64,000 bases of DNA from positions 130,541,799-130,605,798 of the forward strand of contig OW121740.1 of the NCBI GenBank assembly GCA_933228675.1, in the 5' to 3' direction. The position numbers and the translations under genes were made by a program. A model generated the notes under the pieces. The model was not told where the DNA came from and ran no database searches. It worked only from the letters and a program-made list of their open reading frames with translations. The stretch's first letter is position 1, and each line of letters opens with the position of its first letter. Below, one piece after another: positions 22,315 to 33,208 of this stretch. The stretch comes from Stomorhina lunata. Lineage: Eukaryota > Arthropoda > Insecta > Diptera > Rhiniidae.

Positions 22315-25300
22315 TAATACAGAATTGTTATAAAAATGTTTAATAGAAAATTTTTTAGAAAAATTTTGTTTGAAAATATTTAAATATATTATTTTTACTA
22401 CAAAATTTTCAATAGAAATTTTTTGTTAAATAAGTTTACTATAGATTTCTATAGAAAATTTTTAATATAAAAATTTTTGTAGGAAAATTTTCGTTATAAA
22501 ATTTCTATAGAAAAATTTTCGTTATAAAATTTTTATTGAAACATTTTTGTTTTGAGCATTAAGCTCATAAAAAGTTTTTAGTTATAAAATTTTTATAGGA
22601 AATTTCTTTTTTATAAAATTTTCGTTATACAATTTTTATAGAAATCTTTTTCGTTATTGAAGTTTTTATAGAATATTAATCGTTATAAAAGTTTTTATAG
22701 GAAAATTTTCGTTATAAAATTGTTTATAAATGTTTTTTGTTATTTAATGTTTTATAGAAAATTTTTCGTTACTAAATTGTTTTCCAAAAAATTTTGTTAT
22801 ATAATTTTTATAAAAAAATTTTCGTTTTAAAATTTTAATAGAAAATTTTTTACATAAAAATTTTCATTATAAAATTCTTTTAAAAAAATTTTCGTTGTAA
22901 ATTCTATTTAGAAAAATTTTCGTTATAAATTTTTTTTCGAAAAATTTTCGTTATAAAATTTTTATAAAATTGTTATAAAAAAATGTTCGCTAAAATGTTT
23001 ATAAAAAAATTTTTCGTTTTTAAATTTTTTGTAGAAAATTTTTCGTCATAAAAGTTTTTATAGAAACAATTTCGTTATAAATTTTTTTATAGAAAATTTT
23101 TCGTTTTTACATTTTTTGCAGAAAAATTTTTCGTTACTTTTTATGGAAAAATTTTTGTTGTGAAAATTTTCTAGAAAAAATTTCGTTATAAAATTTTTAT
23201 AGAAAAATTTTCGTTATAAGTTTTTTATAGAAAAATTTTCGTTATTAATTTTTTATAGAAAAATCTTTTTCGTTATTAAATGTTTTATAGAAAATTTTTC
23301 GTTACTAAATTTTTTTTCAAAAAATTTTGTTGTATAATATTTATAAAAAAATTTTCGTTTTAATATTTTTATAGAAAATTTTTTACAATTTTTAAATTTT
23401 TTGTAGAAAATTTTTCGTCATAAAAGTTTTTATAGAAACAATTTCGTTATAAATTTTTTTATAGAAAATTTTTCGTTTTTACATTTTTTGCAGAAAAATT
23501 TTTCGTTACTTTTTATGGAAAAATTTTTGTTGTGAAAATTTTCTAGAAAAAATTTCGTTATAAAATTTTTATAGAAAAATTTTCGTTATAAGTTTTTTAT
23601 AGAAAAATTTTCGTTATTAATTTTTTATAGAAAAATCTTTTTCGTTATTAAATGTTTTATAGAAAATTTTTCGTTACTAAATTTTTTTTCAAAAAATTTT
23701 GTTGTATAATATTTATAAAAAAATTTTCGTTTTAATATTTTTATAGAAAATTTTTTACATAAAAATTTTCATTATAAAATTCTTTTAAAAAAATTTTCGT
23801 TGTAAATTCTTTTTAGAAAAATTTTCGTTATAAATTTTTTTTCGAAAAATTTTCGTTTAAAAATTTTTATAGACAAATTTTCGTTATAAAATTTTTATAG
23901 AAAAATTTTCGTTATAAAATTTTTATAGAAAAATTTTCGTTATAAAATTTTAATAAAATTTTTTTTTTAATTTGTTATAAAAAAATATTCGCTAAAATGT
24001 TTATAAGAAAATTTTTCGTTTTTAAATTTTTTGTAGAAAATTTTTAGTCATAAAAGTTTTTATAGAAACAATTTCGTTATAAAATTTTTTATAGAAAATT
24101 TTTCGTTTTTACATTTTTTGCAGAAAAAATTTTCGTTACTTTTTATGGAAAAATTTTTATTGTAAAAATTTTCTAGAAAAATTTTCGTTATAAAATTTTT
24201 ATAGAAAAATTTTCGTTATAATTTTTTTATAGAAAAATCTTTTTCGTTATTAAATGTTTTATAGAAAATTTTTCGTTACTAAATTTTTTTTCCCAAAAAT
24301 TTTGTTGTATAATTTTTATAAAAAAATTTTCGTTTTAAAATTTTTATAGAAAATTTTTTACATAAAAATTTTCATTATAAAATTCTTTTTGTAGAAAATT
24401 TTTCGTCATAAAAGTTTTTATAGAAACAATTTCGTTAAAAAATTTTTTTAGAAAATTTTTTGTTTTTACATTTTTTGCAGAAAAAAAATTTTCTAGAAAA
24501 ATTTCCGTTATAAATTTTTTATAGAAAAATTTTCGTTATAATTTTTTTAAAGAAAAATGTTCGTTATAAATTTTTTATAGAAAAATTTTCATTATAAAAT
24601 TTTTATAGAAAAATTTTCTTTGTAAATTTTGGATAAAAAAAAATTTAATAAATTTGGATAAAGTGCGAATAGTTTTTCTTTTGGAAAATTTTTCATTATA
24701 AAAATTTTTCTATAGAAAATGTTTAATTTTAAAAATTTTTTTGCAGAAAATTTTTTAATTATAAAAATTTTTCCATAGAAAATGTTTAATTATACAAATT
24801 TTTCTATAGACAATTTTTCATTATAAAAATTTTTCTGTAGAAAATTTTCATTATAAAAATTTTCTATAGAAAAGTTTTCATTATAAAAATTTTCCTATAA
24901 AAACTTTTCGTTATAAAAATTTCTCTATAGAAAATTTTTCATTATTAAATTTTTTCTATAGAAAATGTTTCATTATTAAAATTTTTCTATAGAAAATTTT
25001 TCATTATTAAAATTTTTCTATAGAAAATTTTTCATTATAAAAAATTTTTCGATAGAAAATTTTTTTAAAGAAAAAAATTTTTCATTATAAAAGTTTTTAT
25101 TACATTTATTTATTAATGTAACAGATCAATTTATTGATAAAAAGTCGATAATCTACGCTTTTACTTTTGGTTTATGAACATAATTCTTAATAGTTATGTT
25201 TGTAAATTTAGTAATAATGCGAGGTTTTCGATCTGTCTAAATTGGGGATAATCATCCTAAAGAGATGGCTTAACCAACCATCGAAACTCGTCGAGGAATT

Positions 25301-26200
25301 TGGTTTCTCCGCAAACATTTTTTGGCTTTTTATCAATAAATTGATCTGTTACATTAATAAATAAATGTTTGGGATCAAATGCAAAAGTTTTTATTAAGAA
25401 AATTTTTCATTACAAAAATTTTTCTATAGAAAATTTGCCGTTATAAAAATTTTTTATTATATACATTTTTCATTACAAAAACTTTTCTATAGAAAATTGT
25501 TCATTATAACAACTTTTCTATAAAAAAATTTTTCTTAGAAAAAATTTTTCATAGTAAAAATGTTTCATTATAAAAATTTTTCTATAGAAAATTTTTTATT
25601 ATAAACATTTTTCTAAAGAAAATTTTTCCATAAAAAATTTTTCTATAGAAAATTTTTCATTATAAAAATTTTTCGATAGAAAATTTTTCATTATAAAAAT
25701 TTTTCTATAGAAAATTTTTTATTATCAAATTTTTCTATAGAAAATTTTTCATTATAATAATTTTTCTATAGAAAATTTTTCATTATAAAAATTTTCTATA
25801 GAAAATTTTTTATTATAAAAATTTTTTTATAGAAAATTTTTCATTATAACAATTTTTCTGTAGAAAAATTTTCATTAAAAAATTTTTTTCATTATAAAAA
25901 TTTTTCTATAGAAAATTTTTCATTATAAAAATTTTTCTATAGAAGACTTTTCATTGTAAAAATTTTTTTATAGAAAATGTTTCATTATTAAAATTTTTCT
26001 ATAGAAAATTTTTCATTATTAAAATTTTCTATAGAAAATTTTTCATTATAAAAAAATTTTTCACTGTAAAAAATTTTTCATAGTAAAAATTTTTATATAA
26101 AAAATTTTTATATAAAAAATTTTTTATTATAAAAATTTTTTCACAGAAAATTTTTCATTATAAAAATTTTGCTATAGAAAATTTTTCATTATAAAATTTT
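22315..26200 (+). repeat. Minisatellite array E in intron 6 (two monomer types)
   Basis: From 22315 to about 24650 the monomer is about 28 bp with linker TTTTCGTTATAAAATTTTTA. From about 24660 to 26200 it is about 30 bp with core CTATAG and linker TTTTTCATTATAAAAATTTT. A block of about 370 bp (23012-23385) is repeated almost exactly at 23386-23760 and, more diverged, at about 24008-24365. A TIR element interrupts the array at 25102-25368. Confidence 0.92.
25102..25368. mobile_element. MITE-like element with perfect 43-bp inverted repeats
   Basis: Positions 25102-25144 and 25326-25368 are exact reverse complements (outer end ACATTTATTTATTAATGTAA). The 181-bp interior includes GGGATAATCATCC and CTTAACCAACCATCGAAAC. 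A related interior without these arms lies at about 61030-61125. No open frame is present and no clear target duplication was found. It is inserted in minisatellite array E. Confidence 0.85.
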
Positions 26201-27159
26201 TTTCTATATTTGTTTGTCCATCCAAATTGTAATTAAATTCAGTTGATTATTAACTTCGGTTGTCCAATTTGTGGTTTTCTTTCATTAGAACAAAAAAAAA
26301 AAGCGACAGTTGCTGGTAATCACAAGAAGTTTTTTCTTATTATTCTGAATATATCTGTTATTTTTTAAAAGATCCAAGTCTTAAAATTAAAAACCATTTC
26401 GCATTTCAAATTTGTCCCACTGCAATTGAAATTAACTGAATTTAAAGATAATACAAAACATTGCATACTTTTAGGCTTAAGATAAAATACATTTTGAAGA
26501 TGTTTTGGATAATTTAACTTGCAAATTTGCTTCTGTCTTACAAATAATTTTGCTAAATTTGTTAAATACTTTAACAGTTACAATTTATGTTCAGTTTGTT
26601 TTTCTAAATCTGTCGAGATTTTTGTTATACTTGAATTTTATATTTAAAAAAAAAGCTATTTTCTTATCTGTATAAAAATATCTACTCTCGGCAAAAGAAA
26701 CATTAAAATCTCCCATAACAAATGTGTCCCTGATAAATTATATAAAATTTGTTATAATACTAAAAATGTCAAATTTGGATGTAAGACATATTGGCCCAGC
26801 TTAAGAGCGCATCTTAGCAACAAAAGTTAAATGCAAGAAATCTCAGTTTACTTAAATTGATTATATTGTCAACACAATTGACACAAATCCCTTTTTATAA
26901 ATACAGCAACAGCATAAAGGAAATGCGTATGTGTTTGTGTGTAAGATACACATACAAACAACTGTTGGTATATAAATGTCATGTGTATATAAATATCGTT
27001 TTTATTCTTTTTACATTGAAAATGTGAATTTGATTTTTTCACAAGCATTAAATGATATTTAACTTGAAATATAATATTTTTGTATAATTTCTTGATTTAT
27101 ATTTAACTTTTAAAAAAGTAAACTTAAATTGTTTTCCCACACCTAAAATTTTACGTATT

Positions 27160-27869
27160 TATACCCTTCACCACCATAGGTGGAAAGGGTATATTGGGCT
27201 TGTGCTGATGTTTGTAAAGCATAGAAATATTGGTCTGCGACCCACCTTTTAATATACCAATCGACTTAGAATTACTCCCTGAGTTGTTTTAACGATGTCC
27301 GTCCGGCTGGCTGGCCGGTTATCCATGTAAGCTTGTTATCATTCTACAGGTCGTAATAGGCTCATATTTTGGTCAAAGGACGATCTCTATTCTTTTAGGT
27401 GAAATCGGATCCTTTACAGCCACAAATTTAGTTGTTTTCTAATAATATTCGGCACAAATATTGCTTATCATAACCTTAATCAGTCTTCCTAATTTTGTAG
27501 AAAACGGCCCATATTTGAACATACCTCCCATACAAGACACATTCTAAAAGACGTTTATATACACAGAAAAGCACAAAAACGTTAATTACTCTAAAGATAA
27601 ATGCATATGACTTCTTAAACTTTGCACAGATAATTATTTTGTATATATAAACCAATAACCAAAATTTGGTAACAATCGGTCCACAATTGACCCTAGCTCC
27701 TATATCAGGCCCTTAGCCGAAAATGATATAAATCTCGAAATTTTGGAAAAATATGTATGTTTGTCTCTAAGACTTAAGGAAAACTTGTTTAATTGTTGGT
27801 CCATATTTGACCTTAGTAGTGAAGGGTATGATATAGTCCGGCTTGACCGACTATAGCTTTTCTTACTTG
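27160..27869 (+). repeat. CCCTTCACC dispersed repeat, full-length copy in intron 6
   Basis: It begins TATACCCTTCACCACCATAG and ends with CCGGCTTGACCGACTATAGC and TTTTCTTACTTG. It has the GATGTCCGTCCGGCTGGCTG block and AACAATCGGTCCACAATTGA. It lies in the same orientation as the host gene and is non-coding. Confidence 0.88.
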
Positions 27870-28829
27870 TTTTCCTTTTTGTTATGTGCCTTTCGTAGCT
27901 CTTTACCTTGTCTGGTTTGAGAAAAATTATTTGAAAAATTAGAATTTTAAATAACTTTCATATAAAGTATTCGATAAAGTTTGTTTTTTGTCTGTAGAAT
28001 TTGCTTAAAAACATATTTTGGTCAAAGTTCTAAGTCTTAAATTTAAAAATATTTATGCATTTGCGTTAAATAGTTTATTTTTGCTTTGGACAAACTTCCT
28101 TAACAAAATACCCCATGTATTGTTTTCAAATAAAAATTTATTATTTTACTTTCTAAACTCATCTTAATTTTCATATGCAAAAACTTTTTCTAAACTTTAA
28201 AAACTCAAATAGTTTATAATAAACTTAAAGTAAGTAAACTTATATAGCTTTCCCTTTACAAAAACAACTGCTCTAATCCTTGACATGTCTTATGACAAAT
28301 ATATATATCTTATGACTATACAAATAATGTTAAATCTCCGAAACTATCTTTTATGTTTTCTAGTAGATATTATAATCTCCTAGAAAGACTAATTAGTTTT
28401 ATATTAAAAGATTTATTTCATTCATAATATCTTGATATGATAGATATTCAAATTATTTATGTATGTAATAATACACTCCAAACTTACAAAGTATTGTTTG
28501 TACTTACGTGTATAAGTAGTTGCTTTATTTAAAACCATATAATTAAATTCTGTTCAAAGTTGTAAAACAAATTATGAGAAAAAACATTTCCCAGTCAGGT
28601 ACGAAAGGAATTCCCTCTACATTTTCGTTTTTATTTGCAACTTTTTCTGCAAATTTTTACATGCAATAGTTTCGTTAAGCAGACATAAACACCCACTTAC
28701 AATTTTGGCAAAAGAGTACGAGGCACAGTGTCGAGTATAAGGGAAAAAACAGGCTACAATGAAATATGTGCTGAAAAAAAGTAGCAAAGTACATTTTAGG
28801 GCAAATCGAAATAAGAAGAGATAAGAAAA

Positions 28830-30010
28830 ATATTGTACCGAAAATTTTCTATAGAAAAATTTTGTACCGAAAATTTTCTATAAAAAAATTTTGTACCGAA
28901 AATTTTCTATAGAAAAATTTTGTACCGAAAATTTTCTATAAAAAAATTTTGTACCGAAAATTTTCTATAGAAAAATTTTTACCGAAAATTTTCTGTGGAA
29001 TAATTTTGTACCAAAAATTTTCTATAGAAAAATTTGTACCAAAAATTTTCTATAGAAAAATTTGTACCGAAAATTTTCTATAGAAAAATTTGTACCGAAA
29101 ATTTTCTATAGAAAAATTTTGTACCAAAAATTTTCTATAAAATATTTTAAACCGAAAATTTTCTATAAAAAAATTTTAAACCGAAAATTTTCTATAAAAA
29201 ATTTTGTACCGAAAATTTTCTATAGAAAAATTTTGTGCACAAAATTTTCTATAAAAAATTTTTGTACTGAAAACTTTCTATAGAAAAACTTTGTGCCGAA
29301 AATCTTCTATAGAAAAATTTTGTACCAAATTTTCTATAGAAATATTTTGTACCGAAAATTTTCTATAAAAAATTTTAAACCGAAAATTTTCTATAGAAAA
29401 ATTTTGTACCGAAAATTTTCTATAGAAAAATTTTGTACCGAAAATTTTCTATAGAAAAATTTTGTACCGAAAATTTTCTATAGAAAAATTTTGTACCGAA
29501 AATTTTCTATAGAAAAATTTTGTACCGAAAATTTTCTATAGAAAAATTTTGTACCGAAAATTTTCTATAGAAAAATTTTGTACCGAAAATTATCTATAGA
29601 AAAATTTTGTACCGAAAATTTTCTATAGAAAAATTTTGTACCGAAAATTTTCTATAGAAAAATTTTGTACCGAAAATTTTCTATAGAAAAATTTTGTACC
29701 AAAAATTTTCTATAAAATATTTTAAACCGAAAATTTTCTATAGAAAAATTTTGTACCGAAAATTTTCTATAGAAAAATTTTGTATCGAAAATTTTCTATA
29801 GAAAAATTTTGTACCGAAAATTTTCTATAGAAAAATTTTGTACCGAAAATTTTCCATAGAAAAATTTTGTACCAAAAATTTTCTATAGAAAAATTTTGTA
29901 CCGAAAATTTTCTATAGAAAAATTTTGTACCGAAAATTTTCTATAGAAAAATTTTGTACCGAAAATTTTCTTTACAAAAATTTAGTAAAAAATGTTCGAT
30001 AAAAAATTGT
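28830..30010 (+). repeat. 29-bp minisatellite array B1 (left arm)
   Basis: This is a tandem array with core CTATAG and linker TTTTGTACCGAAAATTTT. Cores at 29425 and 29454 give a 29-bp period, with about 40 copies. The centre (29390-29700) is nearly perfect. The frame 29062-29283 is a repeat artefact. The reverse complement of the same monomer forms array B2. Confidence 0.95.
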
Positions 30011-30714
30011 AAGTTGAAAGAATTTCTGAAATAACATATTATAAAATATGAATATGATACGAAATCACGGCACTGTGTGAGCAAAATCAGCTGGTAGTTT
30101 GCTTATGTACAATTGTTTTTGTTGTTTATGAAACTAAACGCAAACAGATACTTAGCCATATTAAATTAATACATACTAAACTAAAGCTACTATAAAACTA
30201 TACTAAATCCGACTAAAAAAGTAGTAAAACTACTTAAATATGTCCTTAAAATCATACTGGAAAATTCCTATTTGTTTTATTACTCCTTTGTTGCCGCCTG
30301 ATTTATTTCAAATCTATGGGGATTTTATCTTCATTATTTTGTGAAATTTTTTCGTATGTCCTAAAAAAATCTCTTAATGGCTTGTTCTTGTTTATTTTCA
30401 GTTGTCGGATTTATTTATTTTATCTTTCGTTTTTGTTTGTTGTCCCAATCCCTTTACATTAAATTTTTATAGTCGGTCAACACACAAAAATTTCAAAATT
30501 CTAAGAATTTCAAACGTTTTAGGGTAGATTTATGGAGATTTTGTTTGTGTGCAAATACAAAATTAAAATTTTATTAAAATGTAAATCTTGAATACTGATT
30601 AGAATTTTAGTTTTGAAACTACTTTTTTAGGGCTATCATTGAAACAATAAAAAGTTTAAATATTATTTTTGAGTATCAATATTTGATATATTTAGAAATT
30701 ATAGATACAACATT
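30011..30714. other. Spacer between the inverted arrays B1 and B2
   Basis: This is about 0.7 kb of unique AT-rich sequence without a recognisable gene, exon or open frame. It would be the loop of the B1/B2 foldback. Confidence 0.6.
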
Positions 30715-31995
30715 TCTTAATGAAAATTTTGGGTACAAAATTTTCAGTACAAATTTTTTTTTAGAAAGTTTTCGGTAGAAAATTTTTTATTGAAAATTTT
30801 CGATAAAAAATTTTTTATTGAAAATTTTCGATAAAAAATTTTTTATACAAAATTTTCGGTAAAAAAATTTTCTATAGAAAATTTTCGGTGCAAAATTATT
30901 CTATAGAACATTTTGGGTACAAAATTTTTCTATAGAAAATTTTCGGTACAAAATTTTTCTATAGAAAATTTTCGGTACAAAATTTTTCTATAGAAAATTT
31001 TCGGTACAAAATTTTTCTATAGAAAATTTTCGGTACAAAATTTTTCTATAGAAAATTTTCGGTACAAAATTTTTCTATAGAAAATTTTCGGTACAAAATT
31101 TTTCTATAGAAAATTTTCGGTACAAAATTTTTCTATAGAAAATTTTCGGTACAAAATTTTTCTATAGAAAATTTTCGGTACAAAATTTTTCTATAGAAAA
31201 TTTTCGGTACAAAATTTTTCTATAGAAAATTTTCGGTACAAAATTTTTCTATAGAAAATGTTCGGTACAAAATTTTTCTATAGAAAATTTTCGGTACAAA
31301 ATTTTTCTATAGAAAATTTTCGGTACAAAATTTTTCTATAGAAAATTTTCGGTACAAAATTTTTCTATAGAAAATTTTCGGTACAAAATTTTTCTATAGA
31401 AAATTTTCGGTACAAAATTTTTCTATAGAAAATTTTCGGTACAAAATTTTTCTATAGAAAATTTTCGGTACAAAATTTTTCTATGGAAAATTTTCGGTAC
31501 AAAATTTTTCCATAGAAAATTTTCGGTACAAAATTTTTCTATAGAAAATTTTCGGTACAAAATTTTTCTATAGAAAATTTTCGGTACAAAATTTTTCTAT
31601 AGAAAATTTTCGGTACAAAATTTTTCTATAGAAAATTTTCGGTACAAAATTTTTCTATAGAAAATTTTCGGTACAAAATTTTTCTATAGAAAATTTTCGG
31701 TACAAAATTTTTCTATAGAAAATTTTCGGTACAAAATTTTTCTATAGAAAATTTTTCTATAGAAAATTTTCGGTACAAAATTTTTCTATAGAAAATTTTC
31801 GGTACAAAATTGTTCTATAGAAAATTTTCGCTACAAAATTATTCTATAGAAAATTTTCGCTACAAAATTTTTCTATAGAAAATTTTCGCTACAAAATTTT
31901 TCTATAGAAAATTTTCGGTACAAAATTTTTCTATAGAAAATTTTCGGTACAAAATTTTTCTATAGAAAATTTTCGGTACAAAATTTTTCTATATA
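30715..31995 (-). repeat. 29-bp minisatellite array B2 (inverted relative to B1)
   Basis: The core is CTATAG and the linker AAAATTTTCGGTACAAAATT, the exact reverse complement of the B1 monomer. Cores at 31022 and 31051 give a 29-bp period, and about 44 copies are present. The block 30940-31740 is almost perfectly homogeneous, implying very recent amplification or strong homogenisation. Confidence 0.95.
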
Positions 31996-32002
31996 TCTTC
32001 AG

Positions 32003-32490
32003 ATTTACAAATGTTTTAGTAATTTTTGTCTTATTTAGTTCCGTTTTGACAGAAAAGCTGGGTCAAATATGGACCGATTTCAGAGAAATTTGGTACAAGT
32101 TTTCATAGGCATTATTTATTTTAAATTTCATGAAAAAATATTGATATTTGTGGCCAACATATCAATTCTGGGAAGTGGGACCTATGGGAGGTACCATAAA
32201 TAATGGCCCGATTTTGATGAATTTCAATAGCCATGGTCCATCTATCAAAAAATGATCTATGACAAATTTCATCAAATTATCTGTAGAATTGCGACCTGTA
32301 GTTTGATTGCCTGGTTTACATGGGGGTCCAGCCAGACGGACGGACGGACTGACATCGCTACATCAACGTATAAAGTGATTCTAAGTCTATTGGTATACTA
32401 AAAGGTGGGTCTAAGACAAATATTTCTTTGCGTTTCACACATCAGCACAAACTTATAATACCCTTTCAGCTATGACGGTGAAGGGTATAA
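32003..32490 (-). repeat. CCCTTCACC dispersed repeat, inverted, 3'-truncated
   Basis: Read on the minus strand it starts TATACCCTTCACCGTCATAG near 32490 and continues through the GTCCGTCCGTCCGTCTGGCT block. It stops where array B2 begins, so its right end is missing. Confidence 0.82.
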
Positions 32491-33208
32491 AAATAAGTTA
32501 TTTCTAAGATGATATGTACCCACCCAAAATTTAACCTTTCTTTCTTTTTTGGATTAGCTACTTTAAACTATATAAAATAATCGTATTCAGTAGAGTCCTT
32601 GAAGTATTAGGGTCATAATTTTCGCGATCAGTGCGACCAGAAGTTGTTTCTGAGATAATATGTATGGAAACCCTTCCCAAATTAAACCTTTCTATTTCGG
32701 ATTAGCTACTTGAATCTATATATAATTTTGTAAAACTAAATGTAACTTTTCCAAATCCCTTTAATACGGCAATCTTTGAATACATAAAAATCTTAATGAT
32801 AATTAATTAACAAGTATTATGTAGTATCTCAGTATCTTTATTTAACAGCTCATTAACAAATTGGTATGTGGTTATTGTATGTATTTATCTTGTATATTTT
32901 TTTATTTTTCACTAAAAACAAAAAATTCATTGATAAAAAAAATGTCGTAACACAAAAAAATTGTGGGCGTCAAAATGTGTGAGATAAAAAACAAAAATTC
33001 CCATTGAAAAAAAAAGATATCTCGCTATCTTGACAACCTGGTAAAATTGGTGCATTTAAATACAATAAAAAATTTACTTATTAAAAAAACTTATAATAAA
33101 AATACTAACCCCGGTTAATGGTTTTTCAAAACAAATATTTAAACATAGCGATAAACAAGGTGTTGGGTAAAGTAAAAGCATTGAAGATATATAGATATAT
33201 TTTAACAG

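Larger units (their letters stand above)
22111..33208 (+). other. Intron 6 (11.1 kb), repeat-filled
   Basis: It contains minisatellite arrays E (22315-26200), B1 (28830-30010) and B2 (30715-31995), one full and one truncated CCCTTCACC repeat (27160-27869 and 32003-32490), and a 43-bp-TIR element (25102-25368). The stretches 26201-27159, 27870-28829, 30011-30714 and 32491-33208 show no recognisable gene or repeat. B1 and B2 are inverted copies within one transcript. Confidence 0.8.

Noticed and set aside
33118..33208. ATG at 33118 as the start of the 3370-codon frame
   Set aside because: The first 30 codons are intron-like, an acceptor at 33208 joins exactly in phase with exon 6, and further coding exons with matching phase exist upstream.
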